Notes under the pieces: model-generated | Told to the model about the DNA's origin: nothing | The model's database searches: none | What the model saw: only the letters and a program-made list of their open reading frames with translations | Position numbers and translations under genes: made by a program | In this document: positions 25,901 to 37,900 of the stretch, piece by piece | Layout of the letters: every line of letters begins with the position of its first letter | How positions within the stretch are numbered: the stretch's first letter is position 1 | Source of the DNA: Cryptomeria japonica | Lineage: Eukaryota; Streptophyta; Pinopsida; Cupressales; Cupressaceae | NCBI RefSeq assembly: GCF_030272615.1 | Contig: NC_081408.1 | Span: 342,823,793-342,887,792, forward strand | Length of the DNA stretch: 64,000 bases | Reading direction: 5' to 3'

Positions 25901-28900
25901 TTCTCTGCACAACTTAGTTGTGCGTTCTCATAAGTTGATTTCTTCATGGCTAATGAACAATACCAACCATGGAAATCGCATCTATCTCCATTGTGCACAA
26001 CATTCTCCCTAACCAATGTGGACTTAGGAATCTTCTTCAAAGCTCTGAGGCGTGAAATAGTCTTCTCCTGAGTAGGTCAAAATTCTTCCCAAACTCCCTC
26101 CAAATACTGTATTCTAAATATGAGCCCTGTTGTCTTGTCAAATGCCTGGACAAACTGAGTAAGGAAATCATCTGCCTGTCTCTTTGTATTTTCAATCCAT
26201 TTCTCCACCTCCGAGAGTGTATCTCTTGCTGCCTCATAATGTGAATGTAGTCCACGATCAATTGCAATAGGGGAAATAAGGGTGGGATTCTCACGCCTTA
26301 TCCTTGCAATGTGCTCTCTAAGTCTGATATTCTCTTCTTTGTACTTCTTTTCTTCAATTTCTCTATCCAATCTCACATTGATTGCCCTAAGGTTATCACC
26401 AACCTCTTGAAATTCTTGCTATCTTGTAGTAGGACCAAGGGCAACTGAAGTAATCTGGAAATCCATGGGAGTAGCAATGTCTGCCGTCACACCTGCAATA
26501 GGAACAACCACCTGCACAATCTGCAATCCTGTCTCATCTTTAGCTATGTGTGACAAAATCTCAGCTCTCTTAGGCTCTTTCTCCTTATTGCTCCTAGCTA
26601 AGTAGTCATCAATGTCATCAATAGGCTGTGCCTCTATCATTTTCTTACTTTTCTCCATACTCCTCATCAACCAATCAGGAATAGCAGCCATCTCCATACC
26701 ATCATCAAGACACATCTCTCGATCAAGCTCTCTCAATGTCGAGATAACATCATCATCATCATCAGGATTATCCCTGGTCAAGTCACATTCGTTCCCAAAC
26801 TAACTTCCTAAAGGATAGTAGGGGATCCCGCCTGATCATCATCCTCATTAGGTGGAGCAGATGTCGCTGTGGCATGTAAATCCTGAATATTCTCTGGTAG
26901 TATCACTATGTTGGAACATTGCTCAGTTCCCTTGTTTTGTTCTGGCATTTCAACTTCTTTGATTGATGAGACATTGAGGAGTGGTAAAGGAATGATAGGC
27001 GAAGGAATGATAGTCTTTTGCTTCTTCTTCTTGACCTCCTCAATCTTCGTCCCTCTAGCGTTGACTTCTCCTGGTGTGTTCTTCCTTATCTTGGGAGCTT
27101 GACTCTCCTCATCTGCATGATTCCTGATATCACTGATAGTCCTTTGATCATCTTTAGAAGAGGATTCCTCCGGTTTCATTTTTCCATAAGTGAAGGTGAC
27201 ACCCATATCAACTAGTTCATCTGAATATCCACCCATGCTCGGGAGAAACTCAAGACCTCTCTCATCAATACATTCAAATCTATTTCTTCTGATTTTGATC
27301 AATTAGGCAATAGAATCGCCTTATTCATTTCATTTTCATATTGTGGATGCGTATGATCCCTCTCATCTAACACTTGGTTAGGAATGAGAAAAATTCCACA
27401 CTTCCTCATGAAATCCATTGACATTCTAGACCACATTCTTCTCTTTATTGCCTGCTCGTCCATCAGGTTGGCCCAATAATCTTCTATGTCTACCTCGTGG
27501 ATGAATTTTTCTCCCCTGATCGTTCCAACTTTCTTATCTGGATCAAATCTTTCTCTTCTCTTGTATGTTGCAAATCGATAGAATGCAAGTTCCTCACTTG
27601 CCATGCTAGCTGCTAAGGTGGATTGGCAAACCTCCAATGTCTTTCCAACTGAAATAGGAAGTGACATGCCTGTTTTGTGCTTTTCCTTCTGGATAGAATC
27701 AAACTCCAGAAGCTGTCTCACCACTTCCAACAAGATCACTCTGTCAGAAGGATAACTAGGAAGCCTGTAGGGTTCGGATTTAAACCCATGAATCCTAATG
27801 TATGTGAAAGTGGGAAACCGTATATACCACGACCCATATTTCTCTATCAGCTCTGTTGCCTCCTTGGACAACCTCCGGTGGACTCCACCTTGCAACATTC
27901 ACATTATGTACATTGTGAATACATCATTCACTCTCTTATAATCTTCAATTCGATACATGTTCAGCGGTGGGTAGCACTCATAATTCCTGAATTGTCCTTG
28001 CCCATTCCCGACTTCACTTCTACATATCAATCCCTTGTAAGTAACAAATCGTGCAATCAGGTACACCAAATAGGAAGTCATGGCGATTGACCTAGACCGC
28101 TCCACATTCCTCAGTTGAAAGTCCAGATTGTCACTTATGATTCTAGACCAATTTATCAATGTTCCTTTTAGGCAATCCTGGAAGAAATAGAACATCCATC
28201 CATCGTATATTGCACCCTGCGGCATCCCCATCACTCTGTTAAGCAGGAATACTGAATCACTATATTCCTCTTTGAAGTCTGTGCACATGAGTGTCTTGGG
28301 AGCCTTGGAATGATGAGTCCTAGGCTCAATCATCCACTCCTTGTTTACTATGGTCTTGCACGCATCTATCTTCTTCTTATATTGGTCTTCATATTCATCC
28401 TTAGTTATATCTTTCATGTCCGCTCCGCGTGGAATTACAAACACCTCAGTAATCGCATCGTCAGCAAGGTCGGCAATGATGGCACCCTTAGGAGTCTTGA
28501 TCATTCGAGAGCGATGATCATAACATCGTGCACACTCCAAGATAAGCTCACTGCACTGTATGGATTGTGGAAATCCAGCGGTTGCATAAATGCCACTCTT
28601 CATAATGTTCACATAAGATGGGGAAGGAATTTGGCTCCCAATACTGTACACACGCTGTCGCATTTGGCTCATGTTCAGGAAATGCATGTTCGTGTCTGTA
28701 ACCTCCTTCCATTTGGATGACATCTTGGATTCTGGTTAGAATCCAGTCTCAACTATCTTTTGTTGCTCTCTCCTTTCCTTGAGTTCGGACTTCGACATCG
28801 TACCTGTACGAAGCTAGAAGTTAGAAATTAGGAAAATATTCTTGACAAAATTTTCTGATTTCCTATTGATTTAGACTAGTTTGGGTATGGAAATGAGGAA

Positions 28901-31900
28901 AATAATCCACATTCTCAATAGATTTCAACAATTGAATGCAAACAATGTGACAAGGTTAGGGTATAAAACCCTCATGAAGTTCATTAAACTTGACAATTTT
29001 CAGACCAAAGTCTGAAAACACTTCCTTATACTTAGGAAATTTACTCAAATTATGGTGCAAAGGAGTATACTGGATCAAACAATGATTAAGGTAAGGTGTG
29101 AAAGGTTGTGTTTTCACACAAACTATGTCTGAAGACACCTTCCGAAGTCAACAATGGCTGCCAACAAATCTGAAGACAACCTGCAACTTCAAATTAATCT
29201 CTAAAAACATGTTGCAATCACACAAACTATGTCTGAAGACACCTTCCGAAGTCAACAATGGCTGCCAGCAAATCTGAAGACAACCTGCAACTTCAAATTA
29301 ATCTCTAAAAACATGTTGCAATCACCCAAATGTGCACAAACTTGATGAAAATCAATTTCAATGATGAAAACAATCATATCCGGGAATGTAAATATGGCTG
29401 GTAAAAATAAAGTTTTCTGAGGACAAGTCTGAAAATTATTTTTTTCAGACTTACCAGCACTTTGCAAAGTAGTAAAAATCCCTGAAATTGATAAAAAAAG
29501 ACAAAGGAATGAGCTCCAAGCAAAATCGCCAAAGCGGGTAGGTGGCTGGAAATGAAGATTTTCTGAGGACGGCCGCCTACCAATGAAGTTTCAGACCTCT
29601 AACAACTGAAAAGAGCTCTGAAAATTGACTGAAAATGCTTCCAATCAGCCTTTAGACAAAATTGCCTAGGCACAAATGAGCTGGGAACAAAGTATATTTC
29701 TGAAAATCGAACTTCCAGCCAGCAATGGGGGTAAAAATCTTCAGCAATGGTGAATATATCAGGTCTGAGAACAAATATCAACAAGCTTGCAACAATGGTG
29801 GCACACACCAAGGAGGAATATCACCCAAAATTGGAGGTATAATCTCCCAAACACAAAATCGCCCTCCTCAAGAAAATCGCCACCTTCACAAAAATCGCTC
29901 AAGTCTGAAAAATCTTTGACAAACACACTCCAATGGCAGCAAATAAAAGTTGCCTTGGGCTGGAAATGAGGAAAAATGAGCAACAAAACAATCTTCAACC
30001 CAAGGTGTCAACTTGACACTTCATCAAAAATTGCCAGCTGGAGGGAAAATCGCCCTTTGCAATCACACACTTGGCAAATACAATAATATAATAATGCTGA
30101 GATCTCTCCTGTTAAACTTGCTTTCACCATCAACTTTCACCACACAAGCAATGTGGGATAAAAAAAACTTGTTCTTATACTTGCGTGGCAAAAGAATCGA
30201 TTTGCTTCTAGAAGGTAAAATTCATTTAATATTCATTGCAAATCATTTATTAATTGTTTTTATTTTTTATTTAATCGTTGCACTTCATTAAAAATAATCA
30301 AATGTGGGTCATTTCATTTAAAATATTTCAAAATTTAAATAAAAAGTGACCAATGGGGAAAATCGATTTTACTTGGGATAAAAATCCCAACAAAAATCAT
30401 TAAAAATCATTAAAATATCCCCTTTGGGGGAAAAATCGATCCAGATAGGGATAAAAATCCCTATCAAAATTTCACCAACTTGCACAAAAATGGGTCCAGG
30501 GGAAAATCGATTTGAGTCTGGAATAAAAATTCCAACTAAAACTTCATCACTTTGCACAAAAATCCTCCTGGGGGAAAATCGACCCCTGTCTGGACATTCA
30601 TCCGGACACAAAAATCATCCAAATCACTCTTTGGAAATTTGCGTAGGGTCTGGAATGAATATCTGCGAAAAAATCCATAAAATCTCGTCACAAAAGGTCA
30701 TGGTGGAAAATCGATCCCAGTTAGGAATCATCAGAAAAGTCATCCGCAACCTCGTCCATACTCCCAGTGGAAAAACGAAGGCAGTCAAGAAAAAAATCCC
30801 AACACAGTCAAAATTAAAGCATTCTGGGGGACAATCGATCCTAGTATGGAATCTGAATGGAGGAAAAACAAGGCATGTTTGGATTCCAGGGGAAATCCAT
30901 GTCCAGTCTTGATTTTGAGAGGGGGAAAATCATGGGTAGTCAGGAATATGAGGGGCAAAGCACCTCTAGTGTGGAATTTTGACCTTTTAACCCCTAGAAT
31001 ATGGATTTTCATCCGGAAAATGATGATTTTTCCACTCAAAATCGCTAGGAAACTTCAAAACTCAATAAAACTCATTTGGACTTGGACAAATTCACCAAAA
31101 AATTGAGCAAACAAAAGGAAACCTATCAGGATAAAGTGCAAAATCAACTTGAATAACTTCCTAGGAGCGAGAAAACGACTCCAAAAGGTCTTAAAATACC
31201 TTAGCACTTTAAAATCACCGACGAGGATGTTCAAAAACACGTTAACACTCAAAAGGTCTACACTTAGACAAAATTAGGATCGTTTAAAATCTCAACTTTA
31301 CGTGCTTGATCCTATAACTTCAAAAAACCCTAAACGACAATAGGCATGATCGAAATTCCGAGACTCGGGCATGAGAAACTCAAAATTGCCCACTATGTTG
31401 CTAAAACCCTAAACTAACTAACATAGAAAGCAAGAGAAGAGGGGGTCCCCGTTTGCAATGGGGCAATGTGTGAAAAGGTCACAACACTGCGTAGGCAGTT
31501 GAGAGTGCTAGGCTAGAGATGCAGTGGTATCCTCACATTCTACCAATCCAGAACTAATTATGATTCTCACAATAACATCGGATCAGTGAAGGAGGAAAGA
31601 TTCATACGTAAAGTAGATATAGAAGATTTATGGGCAAATGCTGTTGATGAGTATGAAATCAGGAAAAGGTTATACTCAGGCTATCAATAAATCTCATTAG
31701 AGAGACTCAACCTTTTCTCGTACCAGATCAGTTAGAAGATAGCGGAGAGCATACTCAACTTGGCTTTGATGAGAATGCACCTCTTCCTCCTATCAAATGG
31801 TCAACACCAGAGCATACAAAGTTGACCACCTTGATGCGGCCAATCATGACATATACAAAGTGGTGGGTTAATCAGTAGTGTCACAGGGTGAAGCAGAAGA

Positions 31901-34900
31901 ATATAACTTTGACTTATAATCTGATGGGAGTAGCAGAAGGATATTCTTCAAATGTAGAAGCAACACAAAATGCTAGACCAAGCGAGAGTGCTAAAAGGAA
32001 GGGGAAGGCAATTGAGAATGAAGAACCTGCTCAGAAGAAGCAAAGGATAGAACCATCTCGTTTCGCCACAACAAGGAATGAGAAATACATATTAACTGTT
32101 GATGAATCATTGGCTGAAATAAAAATTCCTTCTCCAGTTCATGAGGAAAATGCAAAATCAGTCCATCAAGAAGATGAACAACCACCATCTCCTATTGGCA
32201 TGACACGGATATTGAAGAGGGAGAGTTTCGAGAAGGGATGATTTCTTCTCTCCGGGGTATTGCACGTGACAGAGAAACAAAGGATGACCAAGAGGTAGAA
32301 GGCATTGAGCAGCCCACTGTTCCTGAATGGTTTAGGGAGAGATTGAAGATGAACACACTAGTAGTAGAAGAACAAGAAGAAGATGACATGGCTGATTTCT
32401 TGGCCAGATTAGAGCAAACTGCTGCGAAGAAGCCAACTAAAAGATTTTCCACCATCCAAAGGGATGAGACAGGCAACTGTACAGTGTAGATAGTTGTGCC
32501 TAAGGTGAACAAAGCAAAGGGAGACATTGCTCATCATGAGTATTAGATCACCACTTTTGACTTAGGCCCAAGCACAAAGGCGCAAGTAAAAGAGGACTTA
32601 GACAATTTAGTTGCTTCCATGAAGGCAAAACTGGATGAAGAGACGCAAAAGAAAAATGAACATAAGAGAGAAGTTGAGTGCTTGAAAGAATATATTTGGC
32701 AGTTGACTACTAAGCCACTTGATCAAGCCCATCCAAAGGTTCTCCCACTTTTGGATTCAGAGCAGGTAGTCGAAAGTTCCGAGGAAGATGCAGTAACAAC
32801 CAGAGAAACTAGAGATTGGATAGAAAGTATAAAAGAAGCAACCAAGTTCATAGAAGGAATCTCATCAGCATATGATCGAACTTCTTCTTTGCTTTCCAGG
32901 ATTGAGAGTATGGCAGAAATGTGGGTTGACTTCCAGGATGTCCAGAATAGAATCATTCCATCCCTTAGAGAACTGAAAGGAATCTCACCCCAAGAGTTGG
33001 TTGATCAAAAGATAATTGAAGCAGGGGCTGCCTATGATTTCAATAGTTGGCACTGGACACTGGTTGCACAGAATGAAGTCTTTTAGAAGGTGAAAGATGA
33101 TGTTGATAGAATAGAAGGACAAATAAAGGCGATTCAAGACAAGATCTTCCTTGTAGTTGTAGAAATGATTGGGAAGGAGACCATTCGAGAGAGTGATATG
33201 CAGTTGGAGAATTTGAAGGCCAGAGTTCAGGACATCTTCTTTGCTATCACAGGACTAGTCTTGAAGAATAATTTGGCTAAGGCATCAAATCTCATGTCCA
33301 TTAAAGATGCCTTTCACAAACAAGAATTGGACTGGGAGATCACCTTTGCTTTGTGTGCAGATGACTTGGAAGGATTAGAGTTCAGGATCAACATGTTGCC
33401 ACATATCACCATGGAGGAAGTGGACCAAATTGTGTCCAAATTCATTGAATATCAGAAGAAAGGGATGCAATCCTAAAACGTAGCATCTCGTGCCACTTGT
33501 CTCTTTTGAAGTTGATCTTTGATATTAATTTTGGAAACTTTATCTAGGGTTAGGTTGTCTAGATCTCATTCATTAATCTTAGATCGATCTCGATCGTTTA
33601 TTTTGCTTTCAAAAACTCTATATAAACTCTCATTCTCTCATTTCATTGTGTTGTGGAGAGATTTATGAAATTGTTGCGTAGAGCTATTTGAGTAATAAAA
33701 GTTCATTATCAATATTGTTTTAAAAATCTTTTTATTGCTAAATGGTTGCATGGTTGCATGTTCCCTTCAACACTGAGATTATTTGCTTAAGTAATTTGTT
33801 TTCAAGTTGTTAGATGAATGATAGATTTGATAGTATTGATTGGTGAAATCTTGCTCATACTTTTGTTGGATGAATGATTTTCATTCAATGTGCAAAGCTA
33901 GTCTGAGCTTTTAATATCGATGTTCAGATCTCATTCGTTAATCTTAGATCGATCTCGGCCGTTTATTTTGCTTTCAAAAACTCTATATAAACTCTCATTC
34001 TCTCATTTCATTGTGTTGTGGAGAGATTTATGAAATTGTTGCGTAGAGCTATTTGAGTAATAAAAGTTCATTATCAGTATTGTTTTAAAAATCTTTTTAT
34101 TGCTAAATGGTTGCATGGTTGCATGTTCCCTTCAACACTGAGATTAAATTTGCTTAAGTAATTTGTTTTCAAGTTGTTAGATGAATGATAGATCTGATAG
34201 TATTGATTGGTGAAATCTTGCTCATACTTTTGTTGGATGAATGATTTTCATTCAATGTGCAAAGCTAGTCTGAGCCTTTAATATGGATGTTTAACTTCTA
34301 CTTGGAATGATATCGTTCAATCGTTGGTATTCTTCCTAAGTGTAAAAATCTTAAGCATAACCCTAGAAGATTGCACTTGCTTTGCATAGTTGTCCGAGTG
34401 GCGAAACAAAGCGTCGTTACTGGTTTCACCCAGTCTTTACCGTCTCTTGAGTTCATAGGAATAGCTTAGAAATAACATTGGATTCCTAAAACCTCATCCT
34501 TTTTTTGAAGTCCTAAACCAGAAAATCCCAAAAAACATAGAGCATTAATTGTTAAATCTGCCTAAGTTCAACTCGAATGATATCAGTTATTGAGCGTAAG
34601 TCCCCCTTGAGATTTTCAGCATACACTACCTGAGAAGCTATCCCACTAAAGTTGCTTCTTCGCACATATAGACCTTGGAGTCGCCTTGTGGTTTTTCTCG
34701 CAATCTTGGCACAAGTAGTGATTTTGTTCAGGAGAGGATAGAGTATCCTAGTGGTATTTTAATATAAGTGTTCGGTAGATGATAAAATGTCCACCAACAA
34801 AGCTCTTGTTTGTAACTGGGGTGGAGCCCATTGGGTTGGTGCCCATTTTTTCAAATTATTAAAGAATTTGCAAGCTGTGGTTTTTTACCGTTAAGGGTTT

Positions 34901-37900
34901 TCCACATGATAAAACCTTTGTGTTATTGTCTCTCTTTTCTTTCAAATTTAAATGTTCTAAATTGACTTTTGGGATTTAAATACTAATTCACCCCCCCCTC
35001 TCAGTATTTACTTTGTGGTTTTCAATTGGTATTAGAGCCAGTTACCTTCTTTTTAAAGCTTAAAAGCCTGAAGGTCAATTCCTGTTAGTATAAGATGAAT
35101 GGCCTCGAAGGTCTAGCAACCAATAGAGCTCCTCTGTTTGATGGGCCAAATTTTGCCTTTTGGAGTGTTTGTATGAAGACTTACATAATGCCTCTTGGGT
35201 TTGATGTGTGGATGAGTGTAGTTAATGGTTATACACCTCCTACTACTCCACCTACTGATGTAGATGGAAAGAAAGCCTTTGAAAGTAATGCTAAAGCCAT
35301 GAATGTAATTTTATGTGGCTTGTTTGAATCCGAGTTTGTAAAAGTCATGCAGTGTGACTCAGCTCAAGCTATGTGGGAGAAACTTTAGAATGCATACGAA
35401 GGAGATGAGAAAGTTAAGAATGCAAAGCTACAAACTCATAGAATGTTGTTTGAAAGTCTTAAAATGCGTGAGGAAGAAAGTATTGCAGCTTATCACCTGA
35501 GAGTTGATGAAGTTGTAAACTCTCTAAAGGGCTTAGGAGAAAAGATTGGCGACAAGATAGTTGTTCCAAAAATACTTAAAATCACTTCCCTTAAGGTTTG
35601 ATGCTAAATTTTCAGCTATTGAAGAAATGGCTGATCTAGATAAGATGACAGTTGATAAATTGCATGGTATCCTTACAACATATGAAATGTGGACTAATGT
35701 TGAATCTTCATCAAAGAAAGAAACTGCATTCAAAGCTTCAAAGAAGAGAAAAGACAAGGGACATGTATTTAGTGATAGCACAAAAGACGAATCAAATTGT
35801 GAAGCAACTCATTTTGTGAGAAAGTTAAAAAGAGGCTTGGGTAAATATAAGGGTAAGCTACCCTTGAAATGCTTTAACTATGGAAAAATAGGACACTTTG
35901 TATCAAAATGTCCATATGAGAAAGACGAAGATAGCAGCAGTGAGGAGTTTGAATACAAAAATAAGAAGTTTGTTAAGAAAGGAAATAAGTCTTGTAATTT
36001 CAAGAAAAGTTTCTATTCCAAAGAGGAGAGTTGTTTTTCAGTTGAAAGTGGAGAAGAGTCTTTGAATGATGAAATTCTATTCATGGCATTAGAAGAGACT
36101 ACGTCTGAAAATGAAGAAGAAGAAGATTATTTTGATGAAGAAGAGGTTGAAGTTGATCTAGAGCAAGAGATTATCAGTGCTCTTAATGAGATTAGAAAGT
36201 TGGGAAAGAAAAATCTGAGTTTAAAGATACAAATTCAGGAAGATAGTAACAAAACAACTGATGAATCTCTTGCACTAGAAGTTGCTGAAAAAATGGTTGC
36301 TGATTTGAAAGTTTAGACTGCTGAAGCTAAGAAAATTGAAGATCTTAGAAGACAACTAAAAGACAAAGAACAAAATTGTGAAAAGCTCGAAGCTGAAATT
36401 GTTTCTTTGAGAAAGCTGGATAAATCTACAAAGTTGCTGAATCAAGAAAACACCTAAGAGAGTACTATGTCTTTAGATGGTTTGCTAAACTCTCGGAAAC
36501 AATCTCTTGACAAAAGTGGTGTTGGCCATGAAGAAGGTGAATGCTCGAAACAACATAAGCTAGGTGCAGGTAATATGAGAAAATCAGACTCTAAAAGCAG
36601 AAATTATACCTTTAAAAAGTTACCTACTACTGGTCACACTTATATGGACAGGTTTAATCACTCTTACTTTCATGGCTATTGTTTTACATGCAATTACTTT
36701 GGCCACAAGGCCATAAACTGTAGGGTGTTTCCTAGAAGAGATTTCAGCTTTGCAAACAAAAACTCTTTTGCACCTCTTAGAAATTATAATATCATTTGTT
36801 ATAAATGTAATAATTTTGGTCATTCGGCAAGAGTGTGTAAAAGTGGCCTGACAAATATTGCTAAGATGGATGAATCAAAAGGATAAGCAAAGGAGAACAC
36901 TAAAGTATGGAGGAAGAAAAAGAAGCAGAGTACAAAAATGTCCTTAGTTGTGCAAACTACATTTCTTGCACAAAATGAGAAAGATATATGGTATGTTGAT
37001 AGTGGCTGTTCCAGGCATATGACTGGTGACAAGAACAATTTTTTGACTCTTAAAAGAATGGATGGAGGAAAATTCAGATTTGGAGGTAACTCTTCTGTAT
37101 GAGTTGCAGGTAAAGGTACTCTTGTTTTAAATGATGGGGAAACCAAGGTTGAAAATGTATTGTATGTTAAAGGTTTGAAACACAATCTTTTGAGTGTTAG
37201 TCAATTATGTGATCAAGGGTATGATCTAGTTTTCAATTCAGACTGTTGTATCATTAGTAAATGTGGAAAACATGTTGCTGATGCAAGTAGAGCAGCAAGT
37301 AATCTATATATTCTTGATGATACTAATGGTGAGAAGTGTTGCTTGAGTCAGCTTGATGAAACCTGGTTGTGGCTTAGAGACTTGGGCATATGAATTTTGA
37401 CAATTTGGTTCAAATCAGCAAGAAAGAAGCTATTAGAGACATGCCATAGCTTGAGAAACCAACATATATTGTTTGTAAGGATTGTCAAATGGGTAAGCAA
37501 ACTAGAGCAAGCTTTAAATCCAAAGATTTATCAAATACTAGACCACTTGAATTAGTTTATACTGACCTGCGTGGACCTACTAGGACAACAAGATTACAAG
37601 GTGAAAAATATTTTATGCTTTTGATAGATGATTTTTCTCGCATGACCTAGGTGACTTTTTTGAAAGAGAAATCTGAAGCTCTTGAAAAATTTAAAGTATT
37701 CAAGGCTTTAGTTGAGAATGAAAAATATTTGAAAATCAAGTGTTTATGTTCTGATAATGGAGGTGAATTTACATCTAACGAATTTGTTAGTTTTTGTGAT
37801 AAGAATAGAATTAAAAGACAGGTTTCAACACCTAGAACACCTCAACAAATTGGTGTTGTTGAGAGGAAAAATTGAACAGTCCAAGAAATGGTCTGAAGCA

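Larger units (their letters stand above)
24540..31486 (-). mobile_element. Element L2, long ORF-carrying member of the TGTTGTGACC family, inserted in the L1 ORF
   Basis: On the minus strand it starts TGTTGTGACC at 31486, followed by the hairpin start (plus-strand GGGGGTCCCCGTTTGCAATG at 31441-31460). It ends ...CACACATCAACA at 24540. Target copies are TTGCG (24535-24539) and CTGCG (31487-31491), one mismatch. The length of 6,947 bp is almost the same as L3 (6,927 bp). In minus-strand order it has the terminal hairpin, a hairpin array (about 31010-29500), the large ORF (28723-25624), a telobox region (25460-25445), a TATA box (25370-25356) and a U5-like end. Confidence 0.85.
13176..34799 (+). 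mobile_element. Element L1, long ORF-carrying member of the TGTTGTGACC family, with three nested insertions
   Basis: Starts TGTTGTGACC at 13176 inside the copia-1 5' LTR and ends ...GTCCACCAACA at 34799. The target copies GAGCT (13171-13175) and AAGCT (34800-34804) differ at one base; the intact 3' LTR shows the empty site GGAGCTCTTG. Removing the solo LTR (13608-17509), copia-3 (18372-21225) and L2 (24540-31486) leaves about 7.9 kb, or 7.5 kb without a later 365-bp duplication. In order it holds the terminal hairpin, a hairpin array, an internal leader, the large ORF in two parts, a duplicated TATA region and a U5-like end. Confidence 0.85.

Noticed and set aside
25624-28723. The L-family ORF as a host gene on the minus strand
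   Set aside because: It lies inside an element with defined ends and target copies, and two related copies sit in similar elements.
30369-31106. ORFs on both strands at 30369-31106
   Set aside because: Same cause: the L2 hairpin array has few stops in several frames.
35027-35040. tRNA gene
   Set aside because: Only the 3'-end complement of initiator tRNA is present; this is a primer-binding site.
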